Source of the DNA: Niallia circulans
GTDB taxonomy: Bacteria; Bacillota; Bacilli; Bacillales; Cytobacillaceae
Direction: 5' to 3'
Assembly (NCBI RefSeq): GCF_007273535.1
Contig: NZ_CM017505.1
Location: 23,133 to 87,132 of the forward strand
Length of the DNA stretch: 64,000 bases
Shown: in pieces, positions 48,987 through 58,226 of the stretch
Layout: every line of letters begins with the position of its first letter
Position numbering within the stretch: position 1 is the first letter of the stretch
Notes under the pieces: generated by a model
What the model was told of the DNA's origin: nothing
The model's input: the letters and a program-made list of their open reading frames with translations, nothing else
Database searches by the model: none
Translations under genes and position numbers: made by a program

Positions 48987-50264
48987 TTAGGCAGCGCTCA
49001 ATAACTCATGGAATGTCACTAATCTGAACCATTTTTTTTGATAATCAAAAAAGACATAGTTATAAAATTCACTATTAAGTGTACTTGGAAATACTATTCC
49101 AGTTATACCTTTACTTTTTGCACATTGAGCTATAAAGTTAGGGACTAGATATTCTAGACCAGAAGAAGTTTCTGCACTAAAACTACAATACTGCACCAGG
49201 GGAGATTTTTTATCAGTTAAATCAATCATTTTAACGGTTTCTTGTAATTCCCATTCAATTACATCCACTGTTGTAGTCTTGTCTTTTGCACACTCTAATA
49301 TAGCAACTTCTTTATTATTACATGTATATAATTCGCCTTGCCCTACTACATTATATCTCCCTTGTTTAGACAATCCGAAAGGTGCAGAAAACATTTCTTC
49401 TTGTGAATATGGAATTGGGCGTGTTTTTTCATCTCTTGGTCTTGCCCGAAATAGGTTAATGTGTTTATTCAGGGTAATAGTTTTTATAGTATCAAGTTGA
49501 TCTATAATTCTACGACCTATTTCATGTTCTCCACCAAGCATTGGATAGCTAGACAAATGTAAGAAAAAAGAAATGGCTTCTTCTTTTGAGATACTATCTA
49601 ACAGGTCTACTACTCCAACTGTACTAACAAATGACTTTACATGTATTTCTTCTTTGCTATTGCTTTTTACTATTAGGGTATTAATCTTATTATCATTAAT
49701 TTTTGATTTTATAGAATAATCATCTGGTGATATACCTTTAAAGATGTTACTAACAACTTTATTATCAACACTTGAATAGTATTGATCTATCGTTTGTACT
49801 GGAACAACAAGACTTATTGGTTTGATTAAATCATTGAGTTCCGTCATTGGTTTAGTTGCATCCATTAATGGTTTCCACAAATTATTGAGTTCCGTCATTG
49901 GTTTAGTTGCATCCATTAATGGTTTCCACAAATTATTGAGTTCCGTCATTGGTTTAGTTGCATCCATTAATGGTTTCCACAAATCATTGAGTTCCGTTAT
50001 TGGTTTAGTTGCATCCATTAATGGTTTCCACAAATCATTGAGTTCCGTCATTGGTTTAGTTGCATCTATTAATGGTTTCCACAAATCATTGAGTTCCGTC
50101 ATTGGTTTAGTTGCATCCATTAATGGTTTCCACAAATCATTGAGTCCCACCATTGGTTTAATCGCATCTACTAATGGGTTCTCTACAAGCTTTAATGGTT
50201 CTGTTTCATTAGAAAATAAGTCATTCTTTTTATCAATATGATTATCTTTTTCTTCTTTTGACAT
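48987..50264 (-). CDS. RES-domain protein with N-terminal 17-residue repeats
   Basis: 425 residues. About 28-150 is a tandem array of seven 17-residue units (consensus TKPMTELNDLWKPLMDA). About 150-260 is a linker. About 260-425 is a RES domain: the arginine in NLFRARPRDEK, the tyrosine in GRYNVVGQGELY and the glutamate in VAILECAKDK match the catalytic triad of RES toxins, which break down NAD. RES toxins usually pair with a small Xre-type antitoxin; none is encoded beside this gene. The repeat-bearing N-terminus is unusual and may be a targeting or regulatory region. Flanked by its own terminator. Confidence 0.75.
   Translation of the reverse strand: MSKEEKDNHIDKKNDLFSNETEPLKLVENPLVDAIKPMVGLNDLWKPLMDATKPMTELNDLWKPLIDATKPMTELNDLWKPLMDATKPITELNDLWKPLMDATKPMTELNNLWKPLMDATKPMTELNNLWKPLMDATKPMTELNDLIKPISLVVPVQTIDQYYSSVDNKVVSNIFKGISPDDYSIKSKINDNKINTLIVKSNSKEEIHVKSFVSTVGVVDLLDSISKEEAISFFLHLSSYPMLGGEHEIGRRIIDQLDTIKTITLNKHINLFRARPRDEKTRPIPYSQEEMFSAPFGLSKQGRYNVVGQGELYTCNNKEVAILECAKDKTTTVDVIEWELQETVKMIDLTDKKSPLVQYCSFSAETSSGLEYLVPNFIAQCAKSKGITGIVFPSTLNSEFYNYVFFDYQKKWFRLVTFHELLSAA
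49833..50184. repeat. 51-bp tandem repeats in the RES gene
   Basis: ATTGAGTTCCGTCATTGGTT recurs exactly every 51 bp from 49833 to 50139, seven starts; the last is diverged (ATTGAGTCCCACCATTGG). Near-identity of the units shows recent expansion. Confidence 0.9.
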
Positions 50265-50499
50265 ATTAAAGCTCCCACTTTTATTTAAAAATCAATACAG
50301 TTATATACTACTATAACAGAATATTGGAATAAATTTAATTATGAGACACTAGCTTTGTTGATAGGGTATTTAATATCTAATTATATAGACCTATTATTAC
50401 ACTAAAGCCCCCTATTGTTTAAGTGAACCACTTCACAAAAATATCTTCATTGAGCAATGGTATGCTACAAAAAAAACCAAGTACTCACTTATATTTTTT

Positions 50500-50740
50500 T
50501 TAAAGTAGTTCACACACAACTAACATATTTCGTGTAATTGCTATATCATATTCTTTTAATAATTCAGTAAAGAACTGCTCGTGTGCATTCCACCAGAATT
50601 GATAATAACCTTCACCCTCGGCTACAGAAAATTCCTCAGATTACCTTATTCATGGGAACAACTTGAACAGATTCAATTCGAATAATATCAACTGGTTCTC
50701 TACAAAATTGATTTCAAAGTTCTTTAACGTTGTTATTCAT
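50500..50740 (-). pseudogene. Broken ASCH-domain protein gene
   Basis: ATG at 50740 behind AAGGAAGAG, reading MNNNVKEL then a stop. The conserved end is in another frame: EEFSVAEGEGYYQFWWNAHE, then QFFTELLKEYDIAITRN, then VVCELL and a stop at 50500. This C-terminal pattern is typical of ASCH-domain proteins. At least one stop and one frameshift break it. The remaining 50265-50499 shows nothing. Confidence 0.6.
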
Positions 50741-50939
50741 TTGACTCTTCCTTTATTTCTTAAAATTCTTCAATTTAAATACTCAATCTAGGATATTTTA
50801 AATCATCCTTTTTGCGCTATATTGCCCTTATAAAGACACATGGAAAAGGGCAACCTTATATCTAAGAAAAGCACTCTATAGTTAACTACATATGTGTCAC
50901 TTTGATAAATTGTATATTGAATCTTTATACAAATTTAAG

Positions 50940-50991
50940 TTGACAATTGAAATTAAAATACCATAAAATAATAGTATACCGTCCAGACGGT
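50940..50991 (+). promoter_or_regulatory. MFS promoter with TetR-type operator
   Basis: TTGACA (50940-50945) and TAAAAT (50964-50969) are 18 bp apart. The inverted repeat ACCGTC-CA-GACGGT (50978-50991) covers the expected transcription start. It is the likely operator of the TetR-type regulator encoded after the transporter. Confidence 0.7.
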
Positions 50992-51016
50992 GCACTAAAT
51001 TTCAAAGGAGTACATT

Positions 51017-52528
51017 ATGAATCAAACACACAAATGGATAATGCTATCCATAGTTTCATTTGCCTTATTACTTATATCATTAGACATGACAATTCTTTAT
51101 ACAGCATTACCTACACTTACCCATGACTTAGTTGCATCAGCATCAGAGAAGTTATGGATTATCAATGCTTACCCTCTTGTTATGTCTGGATTACTACTTG
51201 GAACTGGTGCGTTAGCAGATAGAATTGGTCACAAACGAATTTTTATGATTGGATTGGTAGTTTTTGGTTTAGCTTCATTAACTGCTGCATTTTCAATGAA
51301 TCCAACCATGTTGATAGCTGCAAGAGTTTTCCTTGCTGTAGGTGCATCTATGATGATGCCAGCTACCCTTTCCATCATTCGCATAAATTTTGAGAATGAG
51401 AAAGAAAGATATTTTGCTATCGGGGTTTGGGGTTCCGTTTTCTCAGGTGGTGCAGGTTTAGGTCCATTAATTGGAGGAGCGCTTATTGAAAATTTCCATT
51501 GGGGTTCTGTCTTTCTAATAAATGTCCCTATTGTAATTATTGCTTTCCTCTTATCGTTTAAGTTTGTACCAACTGATGCAGGGCATTCTGATAAGAAATG
51601 GGATTATGTAGGCTCCATTCAAATCATGATTGGACTTATAGGTATTATTCTAGCTATTAAAGAATTTACACTTCGTGGTGGTCATTTAGAAATTGCTTTT
51701 ACTGCTCTTATTATTGGAATAATTGCTATGATAATTTTCTATAGAAGACAAGTAAGATTAGGCAGTCCATTAATTGATTTTAACTTATTTAAAAATGAGC
51801 GTTTTTTAGGAGGAATGACAGCCGCCATCATTACTTCCTTTATTTTAGTTGGTACACAATTAATATTCACCCAAAGGTACCAATTAGTTATAGGTTACTC
51901 TCCACTGAAATCGGCTTTATTTATGATTGCCATTCCAGTGGCTTCCTTTATAGCAGGTATTGTCATGGGTATGTATCTGCAGCGTGTTTCAGTATTACGA
52001 GCTATGTTCGGAGCGTTAGTAATTGCAGCTAGTGGTCTTGTTTGTTATATGATTTTTCTAAATAATGGAACTTTCTTTGAAATCATTTCTCTAATACTAT
52101 TAGGGTGTGGGTTAGGTGCTAGTGGTAGTGTTGCTTCTAATGCCATAATGAATAATGTACCAGTAGAAAAGGCAGGAATGGCCGCTTCATCAGAAGAAGT
52201 TTCTTATGAGTTAGGTGGAGTATTAGGAGTAGGGATTCTAGGTAGCTTTTTATCTTTCTTTTACTCAAGAGAATTTGTCCCAGTAGGTGGGTTATCTCCA
52301 ACAACCGGTGTTGATAGTATAGATGAAGCCTTATTAGCCGCAGAAAAACTACCAACACAACAGGCAAATCTCTTAATTAATCATGCAAAAGAAGCATTTA
52401 ATTCTTCGTTTAATTCAGTTAGTTTACTTGCTATAGGAATTACAATTTTGGGATGCTTAATTGTAGGATACCTTGCGATAAAAGACAATAAAAAAGAAAA
52501 AATGCAATCAATTGCAAAACCCAAATAA
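51017..52528 (+). CDS. MFS multidrug exporter, DHA2 (14-TM) family
   Basis: 503 residues, ATG behind AAAGGAG. About 14 membrane helices. The DHA2 features are visible: LDMTILYTALPTL in helix 1 (motif D1), GALADRIGHKRIFMIG (motif A), and GGAGLGPLIGGALIENFHW (motif C, antiporter type). This resembles QacA/SmvA-like drug or antiseptic exporters driven by protons. A TetR-type regulator follows 89 bp downstream, and an operator lies in the promoter. Confidence 0.9.
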   Translation: MNQTHKWIMLSIVSFALLLISLDMTILYTALPTLTHDLVASASEKLWIINAYPLVMSGLLLGTGALADRIGHKRIFMIGLVVFGLASLTAAFSMNPTMLIAARVFLAVGASMMMPATLSIIRINFENEKERYFAIGVWGSVFSGGAGLGPLIGGALIENFHWGSVFLINVPIVIIAFLLSFKFVPTDAGHSDKKWDYVGSIQIMIGLIGIILAIKEFTLRGGHLEIAFTALIIGIIAMIIFYRRQVRLGSPLIDFNLFKNERFLGGMTAAIITSFILVGTQLIFTQRYQLVIGYSPLKSALFMIAIPVASFIAGIVMGMYLQRVSVLRAMFGALVIAASGLVCYMIFLNNGTFFEIISLILLGCGLGASGSVASNAIMNNVPVEKAGMAASSEEVSYELGGVLGVGILGSFLSFFYSREFVPVGGLSPTTGVDSIDEALLAAEKLPTQQANLLINHAKEAFNSSFNSVSLLAIGITILGCLIVGYLAIKDNKKEKMQSIAKPK

Positions 52529-52617
52529 GGTGAATTAAAGAGAAGTATGGGGTTCAAAATGTTATAGTTGACGTTATGGATTATATATTTATTATATATT
52601 GATAGAGGTGATAATAA

Positions 52618-53169
52618 ATGAACAGTAACTCCAAAAGAGAACTATTGTTATTGGCAACTGCAAAAATAATAAATGAAGTTGGAGCGAATAACTTAACCCT
52701 TGAAGCTGTAGCCAAAGAAGCTGGTGTAAGTAAAGGAGGTTTACTTCACCATTTTCCCAATAAACAATCCTTGCTAAAATCAATGGTTGAAGAAGCTACA
52801 AATGTACTTCAGGATGAAATCTTGCAACGAGTATCTAATGATGAAAATAGTATTGGAAAATGGACGAGGGGATATTTAGGAACTGTTGAAGAGAAAAATG
52901 GAGATGACAATGGGATAGACGCAGCAATGATTGCTACTCTATTATTAGATCCAGATTTATTACGTTCTTATCAAGAGAAATATGACTTTATAAAAGATAA
53001 CATAGAGAATGATGGAATTGATCCAATTGAAGCTAATATTGTTCGATTAGCAATAGATGGTCTCTGGCTAGGTGAAATTTTCGGACTCGGTAATCTTGAT
53101 GATAATATGCGAACAAAAATACTCGGTCGTCTACATGAAATATCATTGAAAACTAATAAAGAAAATTAG
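52618..53169 (+). CDS. TetR-family regulator of the MFS exporter
   Basis: 183 residues, ATG behind GAGGTGATAA. The N-terminal helix-turn-helix is clear: NNLTLEAVAKEAGVSKGGLL, then HHFPNKQSLLKSM. The C-terminal ligand domain is helical. It is encoded directly after the exporter in the same direction and probably represses the operon through ACCGTC-CA-GACGGT at 50978. A terminator follows at 53256. Confidence 0.9.
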   Translation: MNSNSKRELLLLATAKIINEVGANNLTLEAVAKEAGVSKGGLLHHFPNKQSLLKSMVEEATNVLQDEILQRVSNDENSIGKWTRGYLGTVEEKNGDDNGIDAAMIATLLLDPDLLRSYQEKYDFIKDNIENDGIDPIEANIVRLAIDGLWLGEIFGLGNLDDNMRTKILGRLHEISLKTNKEN

Positions 53170-53255
53170 TTCATTTATTTTCACTATTTTCACTAAAACA
53201 AGTGGAATAGGATAAAACGATTCATATCCTTGTTCCCTTTAATTCTCGCTTAAAC

Positions 53256-53282
53256 AAAAAACACCATTATTGGTGTTTTTTT
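53256..53282 (+). terminator. Terminator after the exporter/regulator unit
   Basis: AAAAAACACCA/TGGTGTTTTTT with a four-base loop and T-run. Confidence 0.75.
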
Positions 53283-53317
53283 GTTCTATTCTTTATTTAA
53301 CTAACCTCCCTCAATAA

Positions 53318-54109
53318 ACAAACACTTATCTCTTAAATACGCAGTTATTATTACTACATGGCTTTCCTTCCGCTAGCCACATGTTCAGGGATTTAATACC
53401 TGAATTAGAACATCATTTTTATATCATAGCACCAGACTATCCTGGCTTTGGTAATAGTTCTTCCCCATCCAGAGAACAGTTTGAATACACTTTTCATAAC
53501 ATCTCAACAATCATAGAATCATTCTTAGAAGTATTAGAAATCAATCAATATTATATGTTTGTATTTGATTATGGAGCACCTATTGGTTTCAGAATGGCAT
53601 TACGAAAACCAGAGAAAGTATTAGGAATCGTTAGTCAGAATGGAAATATATATGAAGAAGGGCTTGGGCCAAAATGGGAAACAAGAAAAGATTTTTGGAA
53701 TAACCCTACAAATGAAAAACGTGACAGTTATCGAACAGCGTTTTCTAGAGAAACCATTATAGGACAGTACACAGAAGGAACTAAAGAATGTAGTGTATCT
53801 CCAGATGGCTATACGCTAGATATTGCCTATACTCATAATGAAGATTATGCAAATAAACAACTAGATTTGATTTACGATTACCAAAATAATATTAAAATGT
53901 ATCCAGATTTTCAAAGATACCTTAGAGAAAATCAACCAAAACTCTTAGCTGTTTGGGGGAAGAATGACCTTTCTTTCATATACCCTGGAGCAGAAGCATT
54001 CAAAAAAGACGTTAAAAATGCTGTAGTACACTTAGTTGATAGCGGACATTTTGCATTAGAAACACATTATAAGGAAATTGGAAAACTGATTAGAGAAAGT
54101 TTTAAATAA
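53318..54109 (+). pseudogene. Alpha/beta hydrolase, 5' truncated
   Basis: The frame opens after a stop at 53315 and reads LLLLHGFPSASHMFRDLIPE, the oxyanion-loop region of haloalkane-dehalogenase-like hydrolases, but there is no start codon before it, and the ATG at 53381 has no ribosome binding site. About 30 N-terminal residues are missing. Later motifs are present: FVFDYGAPIGFRMAL at the nucleophile (D in place of S), LLAVWGKNDLSFIYPGAEAF for the acid and VDSGHFALETH for the catalytic histidine. Probably not expressed. Confidence 0.65.
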
Positions 54110-54119
54110 TAACAACAAG

Positions 54120-54160
54120 AAGAAAGAACCTGTTTTGTCTCAAACGTCAGGTTCTTTCTT
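54120..54160 (+). terminator. Terminator after the hydrolase remnant
   Basis: AAGAAAGAACCTG/CAGGTTCTTTCTT, a 13-bp stem followed by TTTG. Confidence 0.7.
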
Positions 54161-54267
54161 TGTAAAGCTTAAGATATCAGACTAGATAATATTTTCTCGT
54201 GAGCTCAGTAGAGTTAATGTTATTTGTGTGCCCTGTCCCACTTGGCTTTTAACACTTCAACTCCTCC

Positions 54268-54498
54268 TCAATGGCCCTTAATTATTTGTTTTACGATAGC
54301 CATACCAAGACCGGTGCCACCACTAAGCGTACCAGTAGAAGTTCCCCGATAATAGCGATCAAATATTCTTGAGATCACCTCTTCATCCATTCCAATCCCA
54401 TTATCTTTAATCTTTATTTCAGACATATCTCCTTTACTTACTTCTAATTCAATTTGCGTTCCTTCAGGATTGTGAGATAATAAATTTTTTAAAATCAT
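54268..54498 (-). pseudogene. Sensor histidine kinase fragment (ATPase domain)
   Basis: 76 codons carrying the N box (ILKNLLSHNPEGTQIEL), G1 box (IKIKDNGIGMDEEV), F box (RIFDRYYRG) and G2 box (GGTGLGMAIVKQI) of a histidine kinase. The N box is short by about four residues compared with the usual NLLSNALKH. A stop precedes it and everything upstream (sensor and dimerisation domains) is gone, as is the end after IIKGH. This is a remnant. Confidence 0.75.
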
Positions 54499-54546
54499 TT
54501 ATGTCTTTCTTAAAGTAATACAAAAGAATTCCTATATATATTCTAT

Positions 54547-55620
54547 TTACTCAATAACAAGCATGTCGTAAGGGTGTTGTGTTATAAATCTTTGTTGCCA
54601 AGGAATTTCAAGAGAATTCCAATTTAAACCGCCATCCACAGAAATAAATAAACCTTTATTACTAAATAGATAAAAATCCCCTTCTTTTGAAACCTTTATT
54701 ACAGGTATTAACGTTCCTTTAGAATCAGGTAATCCAGTAGTGCTAATTTTCCAGGGTTGATTTTTTTCTTTTCTATAAATAAATGATTCGCAATTCCCGT
54801 TTTCATACTCATGTGCAGCAAAGGGATTTGAAGACGTAGCAATAATAATATTATCCGAATCAGCCGTATTCACCGCCATTTGATAAGCATAATGATGTGT
54901 TAGACCCTCAGTAATGTAGTGCCATGTCTTACCTCCATCTTTACTTTCTGCATACTCATGACCTTCTTCTTTCAAGAACGAATCACCCAAAACTGCATAT
55001 AAGCGATTAGGATTATTTAGATGCGACTTAATTACATGTATATCCTGGGGATAATCTTTTTCTTTCTCTTCGGTCCAAGTAATACCACCATCCATACTCT
55101 TGATTAGTCCCCCTACTTCAATTGTTGTATAGATAGTTTGTGGATTAGAAGCATCAATTTCAATATGTTTAACATGGTGAGTATCGGTTCTTTGAGGGAA
55201 GAACCAAGAAGGGTAAGAAGGTATTTGCCGATAGTCAGTTAACAGCTCAAAATGGTCTCCTCCATCTTTTGATATAAACATAGCACTTGGTTCAGTGCCT
55301 ACGTATACTATTCCGTTACCATCTTCGCCATTTAAGGAAGATACAGCAACAGCCGTTACTGAACTCATTTTACTAGCATGAAGTGGATACGAATCACCAA
55401 ACGAATATAATGTACCTATCGCTTCCCATGAGCTACCTCCATCTAAGCTCCTCCATAACCCTCTGTCAAAAGTTCCACAATAAAGTCGAGCCGGATTACT
55501 TGGATCAAACGCTAATGTAATTGGATTAGCACCTTTAAAATGGTTACTTATCTTCCATGTTGATCCTTTTCTTTCTGCTACTATAAGTTCTCTATCAAAC
55601 GCTAATAACAATTTTTTCAT
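54547..55620 (-). CDS. BNR/sialidase-type beta-propeller protein
   Basis: 357 residues, ATG at 55620 behind GAGGAG. Repeated Asp-box motifs are visible: LWRSLDGGSSWEAIG, MFISKDGGDHFELL, LIKSMDGGITWTEE, YAESKDGGKTWHYI and LFISVDGGLNWNSL. These S-x-DGG-x-x-W units mark the blades of a six- or seven-bladed propeller. There is no signal peptide, so it is probably cytoplasmic. Its substrate or partner is unknown. It is 45 bp downstream of the SDR gene and may be co-transcribed. Confidence 0.8.
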   Translation of the reverse strand: MKKLLLAFDRELIVAERKGSTWKISNHFKGANPITLAFDPSNPARLYCGTFDRGLWRSLDGGSSWEAIGTLYSFGDSYPLHASKMSSVTAVAVSSLNGEDGNGIVYVGTEPSAMFISKDGGDHFELLTDYRQIPSYPSWFFPQRTDTHHVKHIEIDASNPQTIYTTIEVGGLIKSMDGGITWTEEKEKDYPQDIHVIKSHLNNPNRLYAVLGDSFLKEEGHEYAESKDGGKTWHYITEGLTHHYAYQMAVNTADSDNIIIATSSNPFAAHEYENGNCESFIYRKEKNQPWKISTTGLPDSKGTLIPVIKVSKEGDFYLFSNKGLFISVDGGLNWNSLEIPWQQRFITQHPYDMLVIE

Positions 55621-55665
55621 TAAAATCAACTCCTCTTCTATCTTATTTATTTCATATTGAAATTT

Positions 55666-56415
55666 TTAATTATTCATTTCCATGCCTCCAGATACGGGAG
55701 CATAAGTTCCTGTAATGAAAGCACTTTGATCACTTACAAAAAACAATACGGCGCTTGCAACGTCTTCAGCCTTAGCGATTCTACCTAATGGAGTAAATTC
55801 CGAAACCTTCTCAATTTCTTCTACCTGAATATGTTTGGTAGCTTCTGTTTTCACCATAGAAGGTGCTACTGTATTCGCAGTAATATTATAAGGTCCTAAC
55901 TCCTGAGCTAAATATTTCACAAAAGAATTAAGTGCTCCTTTTGCTACTCCATGAGCAATAAAGTTAGGCATAGGTTGATGACTTAAGCTACTAGAGATAT
56001 ACACTAACTTTCCATACCTTTGTTCTTTCATAAATGGTAGAACTGACTTTGTTGCAATAAAAGCTGCCTTAATTTCTCCTTCTAGCTTAGGTTTAAAATC
56101 ATCCCAATCCATTTCCGATAAAGGTTTCATAGCAAACCCAATTGCTGCATTGTTCACTAGCACATCTATTTTTCCGAATTTTAAAAGAGTTTCATTTACT
56201 AGAGAATGCATTTCATCATAACTTCTGACATCTGCTTTTATTGCTATAGCTTCTCCTCCTTTTGAAGTAATGGATTCTACAACTTCCTGTGCTGCCTTCT
56301 TATTACTGGCATAGTTTATAACTACTTTTGCTCCATATTTAGCCAATAACCTTGCAGTTTCAGCTCCAATTCCTCGACTTGCTCCTGTTATGATCGTTAC
56401 TTTTCCATTCATCAT
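55666..56415 (-). CDS. Short-chain dehydrogenase/reductase
   Basis: 249 residues. The NAD(P)-binding motif TGASRGIG is at the N-terminus, followed by NNAAIGFAM (NNAG-like) and the catalytic serine in YISSSLSH; the usual Y-x-x-x-K tyrosine is replaced in this alignment by H (IAHGVAKGALN). The fold is therefore normal but one key residue is changed, so catalysis may be altered. It probably reduces a carbonyl compound. The ATGCCATAGCAC site at 56467 lies about 50 bp upstream of the start. Confidence 0.8.
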   Translation of the reverse strand: MMNGKVTIITGASRGIGAETARLLAKYGAKVVINYASNKKAAQEVVESITSKGGEAIAIKADVRSYDEMHSLVNETLLKFGKIDVLVNNAAIGFAMKPLSEMDWDDFKPKLEGEIKAAFIATKSVLPFMKEQRYGKLVYISSSLSHQPMPNFIAHGVAKGALNSFVKYLAQELGPYNITANTVAPSMVKTEATKHIQVEEIEKVSEFTPLGRIAKAEDVASAVLFFVSDQSAFITGTYAPVSGGMEMNN

Positions 56416-56466
56416 TCATTTTCCACTCCTTAATAAGTATTAAAAAGACTATACTGAGAAATTTTC

Positions 56467-56478
56467 ATGCCATAGCAC
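56467..56478. promoter_or_regulatory. ATGCYATAGCAT-type site, SDR promoter
   Basis: ATGCCATAGCAC, one base off the palindrome seen at other promoters of this cluster, 52 bp upstream of the SDR start. Confidence 0.55.
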
Positions 56479-56581
56479 GCAAATTATAAAATTATTTACT
56501 ACTAAATTAATTTCTAAGTAACCTCTTTAATAGGAATGTGCAATTCAGTTAGATTTTTATAAATTCATATACCTTAAAAGA

Positions 56582-56625
56582 AAATCATCAATATATATAT
56601 GCTATAACATATATATTGATGATTT
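56582..56625. repeat. Long palindrome containing ATGCTATAACAT
   Basis: AAATCATCAATATATAT and its inverse flank ATGCTATAACAT. It lies between the DUF3817 gene end and the SDR gene, so it may be a terminator, an operator or both. Confidence 0.5.
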
Positions 56626-56681
56626 AATTGTAAATTGTCAATTTTCAACCAAGTTTCATATTTCCTAATTGTTTTTTTAGG

Positions 56682-56990
56682 TTATACGAACTTCTCTTTA
56701 TGAATATGCTTTTTGAGATATAAATCTAAAATGTAATTTCCAAACGGAATAAATGTAACTACTATAGATATTAAAAACCACCATATTGACCACTTTACTA
56801 TAAAAGTTGTCCAAATCACCACCAAGATATAACAAACAAAAAATATACCATGAAATAGTCCAACATATTGAACTGGTTGGGGAATGTTTGCTAAATATTT
56901 CAATTGCATTGCAATAAACAATAAAACCAATAATGAAGTTCCTCCAATAAAACTAACTACTCTAAAAAAATTTAATGTTCTTATCTTCAT
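56682..56990 (-). CDS. DUF3817-like membrane protein
   Basis: 102 residues with three membrane helices. RTLNFFRVVSFIGGTSLLVL, YVGLFHGIFFVCYILV and FIPFGNYILDLYLKK fit the DUF3817 pattern (helix 1, G-x-x-H-G helix, short C-terminal helix). Function in that family is unknown. It sits downstream of the DUF1772 gene with an 80-bp gap. Confidence 0.7.
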   Translation of the reverse strand: MKIRTLNFFRVVSFIGGTSLLVLLFIAMQLKYLANIPQPVQYVGLFHGIFFVCYILVVIWTTFIVKWSIWWFLISIVVTFIPFGNYILDLYLKKHIHKEKFV

Positions 56991-57069
56991 TAAATTATCC
57001 TCTTTTTAATAATATATTTTTATTTTTACATTTCATTTCTATCATTAATCTAAAAATTTTAATATCCAA

Positions 57070-57552
57070 TTATCCAATAAATATAGCTATTAATAACCCT
57101 GTAACGCTTAATAAACATGTAAGCGTGCGAAGGTTATTTAAGGAAGTCCAACGAGATTCAAAAGAACTTCTAAGTTTATTCCAGCCAAGTTCATCCGTAG
57201 GTAATTCTGCAGATATAATTGCTTTACTGAGTGGTAAGTTGCCTAAAAAAGTTATCAATAAGGTAGATATATAACCAATTAAAGCCAATACATAAAAAAT
57301 TGTTCCTGCTAATTGATTAACATAAACAACAATAACTAAAATAATTTGTGCTATAAGAGCAAAGTTGGAAATTAGGAGAAAAACTATATTATCAACAGAG
57401 GAGTTAAGTTTTCTAACCGCAAGAACAAAAGTACGATCATCCGTTTGCTTTAAGCCAGGCATTACCGAGTTGCCGTATGCAAATACAGTTCCAGTAACAA
57501 TTCCAGTTGTTACAACAGCCAGAAATGCTGAACCATTAAATAATAAATCCAT
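57070..57552 (-). CDS. DUF1772/anthrone oxygenase-like membrane protein
   Basis: I choose ATG 57552; the ATG at 57564 touches AAGGAG with no spacing, so the start is uncertain by four codons. About 160 residues with four membrane helices. LAVVTTGIVTGTVFAYGNSV and GNLPLSKAIISAELP (the N-x-P-x-N-like loop) are typical of DUF1772 proteins, some of which act on aromatic anthrones. A MarR-family gene lies 110 bp upstream, which suggests control by an aromatic or quinone signal. Confidence 0.75.
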   Translation of the reverse strand: MDLLFNGSAFLAVVTTGIVTGTVFAYGNSVMPGLKQTDDRTFVLAVRKLNSSVDNIVFLLISNFALIAQIILVIVVYVNQLAGTIFYVLALIGYISTLLITFLGNLPLSKAIISAELPTDELGWNKLRSSFESRWTSLNNLRTLTCLLSVTGLLIAIFIG

Positions 57553-57674
57553 GTATTTTACCATCTCCTTACTTAAAAAGTATCGCTTTTGAGAAACTTT
57601 CTGGACCTTTAAACAATCTTTATTTCATAGGTAATCCTGAACAGAATTCTATATGCTAATCTTTCCTCACCTAC

Positions 57675-58103
57675 TTATATGTCCTCCAAATTTAATTTCA
57701 TCTTCTCAAGAAGAACTAGTAAATTTTCAATATCTTCTTCATTAAAATTGCTAAACAATTTTTTGTTAAATTCATTTATTTTCTTTTTGCACTGCAAAGT
57801 TGCCTTTCTACCTTTTGGAGTAATTTTAACCATCATTTCTCTATTATTTAACGGATTTCGCTCTCTAATAATATATTCCTCATCCTCCAATACTTTTAAA
57901 TGTCTAGTAATAGCTGCATTATCAATTTTGACTATTTTTTGCAAGTTTGTTTGAGTATGGGATCTATTATCAAGTAATTTAAAAAGCAACTCAAATTTTG
58001 TGAAATTAAAACTACTAACTCTTGAAAATTCCAAAGACAATTGGTTGCTAAGCTTACTCAACAATAAGGTGGTTTTATAGTCATCTAGATGGATACTCTC
58101 CAA
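57675..58103 (-). CDS. MarR-family regulator
   Basis: 142 residues from the TTG at 58103, behind AAAGGAGAG; a longer frame exists, but its extra 26 residues are not MarR-like. The winged helix is clear: TQTNLQKIVKIDNAAITRHL and NREMMVKITPKGRKA. An ATGCTATAGCAT palindrome lies 33 bp upstream of the start, so it may regulate itself and the other genes with this site. Confidence 0.85.
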   Translation of the reverse strand: MESIHLDDYKTTLLLSKLSNQLSLEFSRVSSFNFTKFELLFKLLDNRSHTQTNLQKIVKIDNAAITRHLKVLEDEEYIIRERNPLNNREMMVKITPKGRKATLQCKKKINEFNKKLFSNFNEEDIENLLVLLEKMKLNLEDI

Positions 58104-58135
58104 GGGATTTCTCTCCTTTCTAATACCCCCATTAC

Positions 58136-58147
58136 ATGCTATAGCAT
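58136..58147. promoter_or_regulatory. ATGCTATAGCAT palindrome, MarR promoter
   Basis: Perfect 12-bp palindrome 33 bp upstream of the MarR gene at 57675-58103. Confidence 0.65.
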
Positions 58148-58226
58148 ACATAGAGCAATACAACTTTTGATAAGGTAACACTGAACAAGAAAAATATTTC
58201 CCTAAGCATTGGTTACTGAAAAGTTT

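Noticed and set aside
49822..50241. A plus-strand frame with repeated VASINGFHKLLSSVIGL units
   Set aside because: It is the antisense of the RES-gene 51-bp repeats and has no start signals.
54547..55620. Secreted sialidase
   Set aside because: Asp-box repeats are present, but there is no signal peptide and no catalytic RIP/F-R-x-P motif; Asp boxes occur in many non-sialidase propellers.
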